DNA from: Clostridia bacterium | GTDB taxonomy: Bacteria > Bacillota > Clostridia > Oscillospirales > QAMX01 | Direction: 5' to 3' | Assembly (NCBI GenBank): GCA_024404415.1 | Contig: JAKSPX010000123.1 | Span: 1 to 5,417, forward strand | Length of the DNA: 5,417 bases | In this document: in pieces, positions 1 to 5,417 of the stretch | Numbering within the stretch: the stretch's first letter is position 1 | How the letters are laid out: each line of letters starts with the position of its first letter | Notes under the pieces: generated by a model | The model's input: only the letters and a program-made list of their open reading frames with translations | What the model was told of the DNA's origin: nothing | Database searches by the model: none | Translations under genes and position numbers: made by a program

Positions 1-2
1 TC

Positions 3-1007
3 TCCGGCCACTGGGATCATTATTTGGACGGTATGTTCGTCCTCGGCGATCCCTACGACTACACCAAGGAATGTTTCGCGCTCCGTCCCATGACCTGCCC
101 GTTCCAGTATCAGGTATACTTGAACAAAAAGCGTTCCTACCGTGAACTCCCCATGCGCGTGGGCGAACTCGGCCTGGTCCACCGCCACGAGCTGAAGGGT
201 GCGCTGCACGGCTTGTTCCGCGTCCGCTGCTTCACGCAGGACGATGCGCATATCTTCATGCGCCGCGAACAGATCAAAGACGAGATCGTCGGCGTCGTGC
301 ACCTCATCAACGAGGTTTACGAGAAGTTCGGCTTCAAGTATTCCGTTGAGCTCTCCACCCGCCCCGAAAACAGCATGGGCAGTGACGAAGACTGGGAAGC
401 CGCGACCAACGGCCTGATCGATGCCCTCAACGCCCTGAATATGCCCTTCACCATCAACGAAGGCGACGGCGCGTTCTACGGCCCGAAGATCGACTTCCAT
501 CTCGAAGACTGCCTCGGCAGAACCTGGCAGTGCGGCACCATCCAGCTCGACTTCCAGATGCCTCTCAACTTCAACCTCGAATATACCGTCGAGGAGGGCG
601 AAGAGCAGCGTCCGATCATGATCCACCGCGTCTGCTTCGGCTCCATCGAGCGCTTCATCGGCATCATCACCGAGCACTTTGCCGGTAAGTTCCCGGTCTG
701 GCTCGCCCCGACCCAGGCCAAGGTCATCCTCGTCTCCGAAAAGAGTGCCGAATACGGCGCCAAGGTCTACAAAGCCCTCCGCGAAGCGGGCATCCGCACC
801 GAAATGGACAGCCGCAACGAAAAGATCGGTTACATGATCCGCGAAGCGCAGGTCAAGGATCGCGTGCCCTACATGGTCATCATCGGCCAGAAGGAGATCG
901 AAGAAGGCACCGTTTCCATCCGCAGCCGCGACACCGGCGCGACCGAGAGCATGCAGCTTGCCGACTTCATCGCCAAGGTGCAGAAGGAAACCAAGGAACG
1001 CATCTGA
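3..1007 (+). CDS. thrS: threonyl-tRNA synthetase, C-terminal half (5' end outside window)
   Basis: Class II aminoacyl-tRNA synthetase that charges tRNA(Thr) with threonine in the cytoplasm. The reading frame is open from base 3 and begins SGHWDHY, the conserved stretch inside the catalytic domain, so the TTG at 24 is not the real start. 334 residues are visible; the family is about 640 long, so roughly half is missing. Motif 2 is seen as RVRCFTQDDAHIF and motif 3 as MIHRVCFGSIERFIGI. The three expected zinc ligands are present: Cys (codon 96-98), His (249-251) and His (624-626). The last ~105 residues, from FPVWLAPTQ, form the anticodon-binding domain, with the typical RNEKIGYMIREAQ and RVPYMVIIG stretches. 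A terminator follows 20 nt after the stop. Identity is very secure. Any T-box or other leader control would lie outside the window. Confidence 0.97.
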   Translation, partial: SGHWDHYLDGMFVLGDPYDYTKECFALRPMTCPFQYQVYLNKKRSYRELPMRVGELGLVHRHELKGALHGLFRVRCFTQDDAHIFMRREQIKDEIVGVVHLINEVYEKFGFKYSVELSTRPENSMGSDEDWEAATNGLIDALNALNMPFTINEGDGAFYGPKIDFHLEDCLGRTWQCGTIQLDFQMPLNFNLEYTVEEGEEQRPIMIHRVCFGSIERFIGIITEHFAGKFPVWLAPTQAKVILVSEKSAEYGAKVYKALREAGIRTEMDSRNEKIGYMIREAQVKDRVPYMVIIGQKEIEEGTVSIRSRDTGATESMQLADFIAKVQKETKERI

Positions 1008-1026
1008 ATAAGCCTATTGTAAACTC

Positions 1027-1064
1027 TGCCATTCCGCACCGCAAGATGCGGAATGGCATTTTTT
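1027..1064 (+). terminator. Rho-independent terminator after thrS
   Basis: A perfect 12-bp stem (arm 1027-1038 TGCCATTCCGCA, arm 1047-1058) encloses an 8-nt loop and is followed directly by six T (1059-1064). It starts 20 nt after the thrS stop. The T-tract touches the ribosome binding site of the next gene at 1065, so this hairpin could also influence that gene's expression. Confidence 0.88.
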
Positions 1065-1071
1065 AAGGAGG
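1065..1071 (+). promoter_or_regulatory. ribosome binding site AAGGAGG fixing the GH127 start
   Basis: A full Shine-Dalgarno AAGGAGG lies 5 nt before the ATG at 1077. An in-frame ATG at 1053 lies inside the terminator stem and has no ribosome binding site, so 1077 is the better start. Confidence 0.88.
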
Positions 1072-1076
1072 TCATT

Positions 1077-2939
1077 ATGTCTCACATCCGTCCTATGGCA
1101 AGTGAAGTGAAGATCACCGACGCCTTCTGGAGCGAATATCTTCAGAAAGTCCGGAAGATCATGCTCCCCTACGTCTTCGACAAGTTTGAGGAGGTCGGGT
1201 ATCTTTCGAATTTCGCCGCGATCGCCGACAGCACCGGTGAAAAACACAAGGGGCCGCCCTTCTCCGACGGGCTTTTCTACGAAGCCATGCGCGGCGCTTA
1301 CGATTTCCTCGCGTCTTACCCCGACGAGGCGATGGAAAAAAGGCTCGACCAATACGCGGAGCTGATCGCCCGGGCGGGCGAAACAAACGACGGTTTTCTC
1401 TGCACCCAGACCATGCAGGATTACCCCGACCGCCGCTTCGGCGAAGGGGAAGGAGATATCGTCATTCAGCACGACCTTTATGACCAGGGTGCATTGGTCG
1501 AGGCGGCCGTCAGCCAGTATCTCGCCACGGGAAAGACCGTGCTTTTACACACGGCGGTGCGTTCGGCCAACCTGATCGTCTCCCTCATCGGGCCGCTGCC
1601 GAAAAAGAACATCGTCCCCGGCCATTCGCTCCCCGAGGAAGCCTACGTCAAGCTCTACCGCCTCTTCCGCGACCACGGGGAGCTTGCAGATTTTGCAAAA
1701 GAGCACCACGTCCGAAAGGAAGCCTACCTCGAGACCGCTTCCTTCTGGTATACCGCCCGCGGCGACCACCGGGAACGGGTGCTTTCTTCCGTCCTGCCTC
1801 CCTATTATAATCAGGATCACCTGCCGTTTTTCAAGCAGCGCGAGGCGGTGGGGCACGCCGTGCGCGCGCTCCTCTGCTACACCGGCGCGGCTGCCGCGGC
1901 CAAAGAGACCGGAGACCCGCGCTACAAAAAATCGCTCGACGCGCTCTGGCACTCGGTGACGAGGAAAAAGCTCCACATCAACGGCGGCGTCGGCACCCGC
2001 CACGACATTGAGGGCTTCGACGACGATTACAGCCTCACCAACTCCGCCTACCTCGAGACCTGCGCCTCCATCGCGCTTTCGTTCTTCGCGGGCGAAATGC
2101 ACCTTTTGGACGCGAAGGGCGACTACTTTGATATCTTTGAAAAGACGCTTTACAACGTCATCCTCGCCTCCATCTCCGACGATTTCACCAAGTATTTCTA
2201 CCAGAATCCCCAGGTCAGCTCCGGGAACATCCACCGTTGGTCGTGGCATGGCTGCCCCTGCTGCCCGCCGATGCTTCTCAAGCTCTTCTCGGCTCTTTCG
2301 GGCTACATCTATTCAGCGGACGAGGATAACCTCTGGGTCAACCTCTTCATCGGAAGCGAATGGCAGACTGACCGTTTCCGCGTGGAGATGAGTGAAGAGA
2401 AGATCATCCGGCTGGATTCCTTCGGGAAAGAACTCACCCTCCGCATCCGCATCCCCGATTACGCCGAAGGCTTCCGCCTTTTGAAAAATGAAAAGGCGCT
2501 CTCCTTCCGTCGGGAAAACGGTTACGCCGTCGTGACGGGGGTATGGAGCGAAACCGACGCGCTGCGCGTGCATTTCAAGACCATCCCCCACCGCATGGTC
2601 GCCGACCCGCGCGTCAATTCCGACCGCGGCAGAGTCGCCTTCCAGGTTGGCCCCTTCGTCTACTGCGCCGAGGGGATCGACAACGGCGGAAAGGTCGATT
2701 TCACCGTTGCGGAGGAGCCCGACCTGCATTTTGAAGGTGACCGCCTCATCGCGAGAGGCGCCAAGGGCGAAAAGATCACCCTCATCCCCTATCACCTCTG
2801 GAATAACCGCACGCCGGAGGATTCCCCCGAGGCCCAAATGGCCGTCTGGTTCCGGCAGGAAAACAAGCTCCCCGAGGAAGTCATCGCGGGGAAGATGCGC
2901 GGCAGACTCTACGCCGACTACGACAAAATGATCAAATGA
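1077..2939 (+). CDS. glycoside hydrolase family 127 (DUF1680), beta-L-arabinofuranosidase-type
   Basis: Predicted retaining hydrolase of 620 residues that removes beta-linked L-arabinofuranose, as Bifidobacterium HypBA1 (658 residues) does on hydroxyproline-rich plant glycans. No signal peptide is visible, so it should act in the cytoplasm on imported oligosaccharides. Family marks in order: an N-terminal VKITDAFW, HDLYDQGALVEAAVSQYLATGK at about 132-153, PGHSLPEEAYVKLYR near 181-195, and EAVGHAVRAL near 256-264. By alignment to HypBA1 by eye, Glu312 (HDIEGF) is the acid/base. Glu327 and Cys329 (YLETCAS), Cys395 and Cys396 (HGCPCCPPM) would bind zinc, with Cys395 as nucleophile. The N-terminal two thirds should form the alpha-barrel, the rest beta-sandwiches. 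The start is set by AAGGAGG at 1065-1071. No transporter, regulator or second glycosidase is visible nearby, and the gene is bounded by terminators on both sides. The family is secure. The exact substrate is not, since GH127 also contains other activities, such as aceric acid hydrolase. Confidence 0.92.
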   Translation: MSHIRPMASEVKITDAFWSEYLQKVRKIMLPYVFDKFEEVGYLSNFAAIADSTGEKHKGPPFSDGLFYEAMRGAYDFLASYPDEAMEKRLDQYAELIARAGETNDGFLCTQTMQDYPDRRFGEGEGDIVIQHDLYDQGALVEAAVSQYLATGKTVLLHTAVRSANLIVSLIGPLPKKNIVPGHSLPEEAYVKLYRLFRDHGELADFAKEHHVRKEAYLETASFWYTARGDHRERVLSSVLPPYYNQDHLPFFKQREAVGHAVRALLCYTGAAAAAKETGDPRYKKSLDALWHSVTRKKLHINGGVGTRHDIEGFDDDYSLTNSAYLETCASIALSFFAGEMHLLDAKGDYFDIFEKTLYNVILASISDDFTKYFYQNPQVSSGNIHRWSWHGCPCCPPMLLKLFSALSGYIYSADEDNLWVNLFIGSEWQTDRFRVEMSEEKIIRLDSFGKELTLRIRIPDYAEGFRLLKNEKALSFRRENGYAVVTGVWSETDALRVHFKTIPHRMVADPRVNSDRGRVAFQVGPFVYCAEGIDNGGKVDFTVAEEPDLHFEGDRLIARGAKGEKITLIPYHLWNNRTPEDSPEAQMAVWFRQENKLPEEVIAGKMRGRLYADYDKMIK

Positions 2940-2950
2940 TCCGCAAATGC

Positions 2951-2992
2951 AAAAATCCGGGAGGGGCTTTTCAGCCTCTCCCGGATTCTTTA
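2951..2992. terminator. bidirectional Rho-independent terminator between convergent genes
   Basis: A 15-bp stem (2954-2968 with 2973-2987, one G-U pair) closes a 4-nt TTTC loop. On the plus strand it is followed by CTTTA. On the minus strand the run of five A at 2951-2955 gives TTTTT. It starts 11 nt after the GH127 stop and lies just beyond the SPFH stop at 3007, so it can end both converging transcripts. The T-run is better in the minus direction. Confidence 0.85.
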
Positions 2993-3006
2993 TGCAGTTT
3001 TCAGGC

Positions 3007-4005
3007 TTATTCCTCGCTCTGGGTCACGCCGGTCCGGTTCTGACCGATGCCATAGAGGGGGAAGATGTTTTCGCTTCCGACCACCTCGGGCAGCTTGCCG
3101 TTCCAGTTCATGATCTGCTGGTACTGGATGAGCTCGGGGGTGATGGATTCCGCGAGCTTGCGGTTGGCCTCGGCTTCGGCTTCGGCCTTGACCTTGAGGG
3201 CGTAGGCCTCCGCGTCGGCGGCGATCTTGGCCTTTTCGGAGTCGGCCTTGGCGGCGATGAGCTTCTTTTCCGCCTCGGCGTTGGCGATGACGATCTCAGC
3301 CTCCTGCTGGGTCTCGGTGGTCAGTTTATTCTGCTGGGCCACCTGCTTGGCCTCGACCGCGTCGGTGAAGGTGTCGGTGAAGTCGATGTTTTCAATGTTG
3401 ACCGAGACCACGTCGATGGCGTAGCTTGCGAGGTCTTCCTTGATGAGCTTGCAGGATTCCTCCGAGAGCACGGTGCGGTTGCCGATCAGGCCCTCCGCCG
3501 AGTAGCGGGAGAAGACCAGCTTGATGTCCTCGAGGAGGCGCGGGTAGATGACGGTGTCATAGTAGTTGACGCCGACGCGCTGGTAGAGGCTCTGCGACTC
3601 GCTCTGGGTGATGGTGAAGTTCACCGAGCCGGTCACGTCGGTCTGCTGGATGTCCGAGGAGAAGGCTTCGAGCTGGAAGGAGTATTTCTGCACACGGTTG
3701 TCGAAGAGCACCACTTCCTGATAAGGCAGGATGGCGTGGATGCCTTCGGAGAGCACCTTGTCTTCCACACGGCCGAAGGTGACGATGACGCCGGTGTGGC
3801 CTGCGGGGATGCTGGTGATGCAGGCGCCGATGATGAGGAAGAGCGGCAGGATGGCGAGGAACATCTTCTTATTGATTTTCCAGGTCTTGTCGACCGACTT
3901 GCGGATGTTCCCGGCAAGATCCCGGTATTCGCCCTTTTCGATGACGAAGCCGGTGAGGATAAAGACGACAACGGCGAGTACGATGGCTAAGCAGATCCAG
4001 GTCAT
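3007..4005 (-). CDS. SPFH/prohibitin-family membrane protein
   Basis: Predicted 332-residue integral membrane scaffold protein of the SPFH (stomatin/prohibitin/flotillin/HflK-C) superfamily. These oligomerise on the inner face of membranes and affect membrane domains and proteases; no enzymatic role is expected. Two hydrophobic segments are seen, about residues 4-21 and 48-64, joined by a charged ~25-residue stretch. An SPFH domain follows, from about 66 (PAGHTGVIVTFGRVEDKVLSEG) to about 215. Next comes an Ala/Glu/Lys/Gln-rich helix, about 216-287, likely a coiled coil. The C-terminal part has the prohibitin-like WNGKLPEVV near 301-309. The ATG at 4005 has AAGGA 8 nt upstream. The first membrane segment and linker make it longer than a minimal prohibitin (about 280). 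No NfeD or FtsH-type partner is visible next to it. It has its own leader after the upstream operon's terminator, so it is probably transcribed alone. The superfamily is secure; the cellular role is not. Confidence 0.92.
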   Translation of the reverse strand: MTWICLAIVLAVVVFILTGFVIEKGEYRDLAGNIRKSVDKTWKINKKMFLAILPLFLIIGACITSIPAGHTGVIVTFGRVEDKVLSEGIHAILPYQEVVLFDNRVQKYSFQLEAFSSDIQQTDVTGSVNFTITQSESQSLYQRVGVNYYDTVIYPRLLEDIKLVFSRYSAEGLIGNRTVLSEESCKLIKEDLASYAIDVVSVNIENIDFTDTFTDAVEAKQVAQQNKLTTETQQEAEIVIANAEAEKKLIAAKADSEKAKIAADAEAYALKVKAEAEAEANRKLAESITPELIQYQQIMNWNGKLPEVVGSENIFPLYGIGQNRTGVTQSEE

Positions 4006-4011
4006 GATTCA

Positions 4012-4019
4012 TTTCCTTT
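4012..4019 (-). promoter_or_regulatory. ribosome binding site of the SPFH gene
   Basis: Read on the minus strand, AAAGGAAA lies upstream of the ATG at 4005-4003, with an 8-nt gap after its AAGGA core. This supports the start that includes the first membrane segment over the internal Met at residue 48. Confidence 0.7.
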
Positions 4020-4059
4020 CTGAATTCGAGCGTGTAACGGTTGATTTTTCATAGCGCGC

Positions 4060-4086
4060 AGGAATGGCTTTTTATCCGCCATTCTT
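4060..4086. repeat. short inverted repeat in the SPFH 5' leader
   Basis: GAATGGC (4062-4068) and GCCATTC (4078-4084) form a perfect 7-bp stem around a 9-nt loop. It can be extended by one G-T pair and one A-T pair on the plus strand. It would lie in the untranslated leader of the SPFH mRNA if transcription starts upstream of it, some 55-80 nt before the start codon. On the plus strand it is followed by a few T, but no plus-strand gene ends here, so a terminator role is unlikely. Confidence 0.45.
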
Positions 4087-4155
4087 TTCATGATCGTCTG
4101 ATAGGACGGCAAACACGCGTGAAAAGTTCCGCAATTTTGCAGAATAATTTCCCAC

Positions 4156-4185
4156 AAAAAGGCTGCCTCCGAAGAAGCAGCCTTT
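4156..4185 (-). terminator. Rho-independent terminator of the biotin-protein operon
   Basis: On the minus strand, AAAGGCTGC (4185-4177) pairs with GCAGCCTTT (4166-4158) around a 10-nt loop. A run of five T ends at 4156, three of them within the stem. It starts 13 nt after the stop of the biotin carrier gene and closes the two-gene unit. Confidence 0.85.
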
Positions 4186-4198
4186 GTGAAACATGGAT

Positions 4199-4600
4199 TT
4201 ACGGAATGGTGAAAAGCACCGTGCCGGTGTCGACGGAGGTGCCCTTCGGGGCGAGGATGGAGGTGATCTTGCCGTCCTTCGGAGCGGGGATCTCGTTTTC
4301 CATCTTCATGGCTTCGATGATCATGACAGCGTCGCCGGCCTTGACAGCCTGACCGACCTGCGCCTTGACGTCGAGGACGGTGCCGGGCAGCGGGGACGGA
4401 ACCGGATCACCGGCGCCGGCAGCGGCGGCGGGGGCAGCGGCGGGAGCCGGAGCAGCCACAGGAGCCGGGGCAGCAGCCACGGGAGCGGCAGCGGCCGGAG
4501 CGGCGGGAGCCTTGGCTTCGTATTCGTCGAGAAGAATGGCTTCGCCCTTTTCAACTTCCACTTCGTAGGTGGTGCCTTTGAGAGTGACTTTGTACTTCAT
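4199..4600 (-). CDS. biotin carrier protein subunit of a biotin-dependent decarboxylase/carboxylase
   Basis: Small 133-residue protein that carries CO2 on covalently bound biotin between active sites of a multi-subunit enzyme. It has three parts. Residues 1-29 are a short beta-rich N-terminal segment (MKYKVTLKGTTYEVEVEKGE). Residues 31-64 form a flexible Ala/Pro linker. Residues ~66-133 are a biotinyl domain with the motif EAMKMEN; Lys99 (codon at 4306-4304) is the biotinylation site. The same plan is known from the gamma/biotin subunits of glutaconyl-CoA and methylmalonyl-CoA decarboxylases and the C-terminal part of oxaloacetate decarboxylase alpha. It starts 37 nt after the carboxyltransferase gene, whose product lacks its own biotin domain, so the two are almost certainly partners. 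The ribosome binding site is AAAGG, 10 nt before the ATG, a little far. An acetyl-CoA carboxylase BCCP (accB) is less likely given the neighbour and the short N-terminus. Confidence 0.93.
   Translation of the reverse strand: MKYKVTLKGTTYEVEVEKGEAILLDEYEAKAPAAPAAAAPVAAAPAPVAAPAPAAAPAAAAGAGDPVPSPLPGTVLDVKAQVGQAVKAGDAVMIIEAMKMENEIPAPKDGKITSILAPKGTSVDTGTVLFTIP
4409..4510 (-). repeat. low-complexity GC-rich tract coding the Ala/Pro linker
   Basis: This tract codes residues 31-64 of the biotin carrier. Thirty of the 34 residues are Ala or Pro; the others are Val41, Val48, Gly62 and Gly64. The DNA is made of imperfect GGAGCCGG/GCAGCC-type units. Such linkers let the biotin arm swing between active sites. 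The tract is prone to length change and to assembly error. Confidence 0.75.
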
Positions 4601-4610
4601 AATTCTATCG

Positions 4611-4615
4611 CCTTT
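4611..4615 (-). promoter_or_regulatory. ribosome binding site of the biotin carrier gene
   Basis: Minus-strand AAAGG lies 10 nt before the ATG at 4600-4598, inside the 37-nt gap after the carboxyltransferase gene. No hairpin or promoter-like element is seen in that gap, which fits co-transcription. Confidence 0.55.
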
Positions 4616-4637
4616 CTTTATTCTTCATCGACTAAGC

Positions 4638-5417
4638 TTAGTCAATGGCTTCGATGGTGTAAGGAGCGACGTTCTCTTCGGCGGCCTTGCGGTCTTCGAG
4701 GAACTTCTTGGCCTGCTGCGGATAGCAGATGTAGCTCATGATATCTTCTTCGCTGCGGGCGAGATCGCCAAGGTCTTCCTTGGCCTTCTTGAATTCTTCG
4801 CCGGTGCGCTTGCTGTCTTCGATACGGCAGTCAACAGGCTTGCCGCCTTCGCCGAGGATCTTGGCCTGCAGTTCTTCGCTGACAGGAGCCGGGGCGATAC
4901 CGTATTCACCCTTGAAGTAGTTCTTCACTTCGTTGGAGATGGACTTGTAGCGTTCGCCGAGGAGGACGTTGGTGACGGCCTGGTTGCCGACCATCTGGGA
5001 AAGCGGGGTGACGAGCGGAGGATAACCGAGGTCCTTGCGGACGTTCGGAATTTCGGCAAGAGCCGCGTCGAACTTATCCATAGCCTTGAGGTCGGTGAGG
5101 TTGGCGATCATGTTGGAGAGCATGCCGCCCGGAACCTTGTAAACGAGACCCTGGGAGTCGGTAGCCATGCTCTTCGGGTTGATGCGCTTTTCGTCGATAT
5201 ACTTCTGCTTGACGGGCTTGAAGAAATCGTTGACCTTGTTGATGACTTCTTCGTCGAGGCCGCAGTCGATGCCGTACTGCTTGAGAGCGTAGTACATGGT
5301 CTCGGTGGCGGGCTGAGAGGTGCCGTTGGAGAAGCAGGAGGTAGCGGTGTCGATGACGTCGATGCCGGATTCAATGGCCTTGGTGACGGTCATGTAAGCC
5401 ATGCCGGTGGTGCAGTG
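4638..5417 (-). CDS. oadA: oxaloacetate decarboxylase alpha / pyruvate carboxylase subunit B-type carboxyltransferase, C-terminal part (5' end outside window)
   Basis: Carboxyltransferase subunit that moves CO2 between an alpha-keto acid (oxaloacetate/pyruvate) and biotin. The frame is open to the right edge: five codons (HCTTG) precede the Met at 5402, so that Met is internal. 259 residues are visible. The His coded at 5417-5415 should be the second His of the metal-binding HxH motif. It is followed by MTVTKAIESGIDVIDTA and GTSQPATE, whose Thr matches the catalytic Thr of pyruvate carboxylase. The conserved carboxylase (PYC_OADA) domain follows, with VYKVPGGMLSNM, LGYPPLVTPLSQMVGNQAV and YFKGEYG. 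The protein ends at TIEAID with no biotin domain; biotin is supplied by the separate gene 37 nt downstream. Whether the complex is a sodium-pumping oxaloacetate decarboxylase (with a membrane beta subunit) or a two-subunit pyruvate carboxylase cannot be told here. No beta subunit or biotin carboxylase gene is visible downstream, so the deciding gene must lie upstream or elsewhere. Confidence 0.92.
   Translation of the reverse strand, partial: HCTTGMAYMTVTKAIESGIDVIDTATSCFSNGTSQPATETMYYALKQYGIDCGLDEEVINKVNDFFKPVKQKYIDEKRINPKSMATDSQGLVYKVPGGMLSNMIANLTDLKAMDKFDAALAEIPNVRKDLGYPPLVTPLSQMVGNQAVTNVLLGERYKSISNEVKNYFKGEYGIAPAPVSEELQAKILGEGGKPVDCRIEDSKRTGEEFKKAKEDLGDLARSEEDIMSYICYPQQAKKFLEDRKAAEENVAPYTIEAID

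Larger units (their letters stand above)
4006..4198. other. intergenic region with SPFH leader
   Basis: This 193-bp gap separates two minus-strand units. From the right it holds the terminator of the biotin operon (4156-4185), then an AT-richer stretch where the SPFH promoter should lie, then a short inverted repeat (4060-4086) and the ribosome binding site. I looked for -35/-10 pairs on the minus strand and found only weak matches, such as TTGCCG at 4112-4107 without a good -10. No promoter is therefore called. Short open frames here on the plus strand have no ribosome binding site or recognisable protein. Confidence 0.6.

Noticed and set aside
219..242. RVRCFTQDD instead of the textbook RVRGFTQDD in motif 2 of threonyl-tRNA synthetase
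   Set aside because: The Gly position is variable between lineages, and from memory Cys is common in clostridial enzymes. The catalytic Arg and the surrounding motif are intact, so this is not a defect or novelty.
1053..1076. An upstream in-frame ATG that would add eight residues to the GH127 protein
   Set aside because: The ATG lies in the terminator stem without a ribosome binding site, and the added codons are the T-tract and Shine-Dalgarno themselves.
1545..2249. A 234-codon minus-strand open frame inside the GH127 gene (also those at 1014-1472 and 2313-2837)
   Set aside because: These are GC-driven shadows of the GH127 reading frame, with no family resemblance and no ribosome binding site seen.
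2947..3990. A 347-codon plus-strand open frame opposite the SPFH gene
   Set aside because: Its start lies inside the terminator hairpin with no ribosome binding site, and the product is a monotonous Gly/Leu/Val/Asp/Glu sequence expected from the antisense of a GC-rich coding frame. The minus strand gives a recognisable SPFH protein with a ribosome binding site and terminator.
4630..4643. A perfect 14-bp palindrome GACTAAGCTTAGTC over the stop of the carboxyltransferase gene
   Set aside because: A palindrome of this length is expected about once in a few windows of this size by chance. It has no loop or T-run and sits in a co-transcribed gap, so no operator or terminator is called.
4193..4741. 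A 182-codon plus-strand open frame rich in Gly/Ser over the biotin carrier gene
   Set aside because: It is the mirror of the Ala/Pro linker and biotinyl domain on the other strand, has no recognisable fold and runs across the biotin operon's gap.

Overview
The window reads as an ordinary piece of a GC-rich bacterial chromosome, most likely a gut-type Bacillota (Clostridia) genome. That assignment is an inference. It rests on strong AAGGAGG-type ribosome binding sites, compact hairpin-plus-U terminators, a threonyl-tRNA synthetase of clostridial flavour, a cytoplasmic GH127 enzyme and a decarboxylase/carboxylase with a separate biotin carrier subunit. No mobile element, CRISPR array, tRNA or rRNA was seen.

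Layout. Positions 3-1007 (+) hold the C-terminal half of threonyl-tRNA synthetase (thrS), cut by the left edge. A 12-bp terminator hairpin follows (1027-1064). Directly against its T-tract lies the ribosome binding site of a complete 620-residue GH127 (DUF1680) beta-L-arabinofuranosidase-type enzyme (1077-2939, +). A 15-bp hairpin at 2951-2992 has T-runs in both orientations. It separates this gene from a convergent SPFH/prohibitin-family membrane protein (4005-3007, -). A 193-bp gap (4006-4198) holds the SPFH leader, a small inverted repeat and the terminator of the next unit. The last unit, also on the minus strand, is a two-gene operon: the C-terminal part of an oxaloacetate decarboxylase alpha/pyruvate carboxylase B-type carboxyltransferase (cut by the right edge, ending at 4638), then 37 nt later a 133-residue biotin carrier protein (4600-4199).

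Function. The two right-hand genes work together: biotin on Lys99 of the small protein carries CO2 to or from the carboxyltransferase active site. The other three genes look like independent transcription units: translation, plant-glycan trimming inside the cell, and membrane organisation. I found no convincing new system. The points most worth a second look are the missing promoter in front of the GH127 gene, small departures from the usual GH127 active-site motifs, and the two-membrane-segment SPFH protein that has no visible partner gene.
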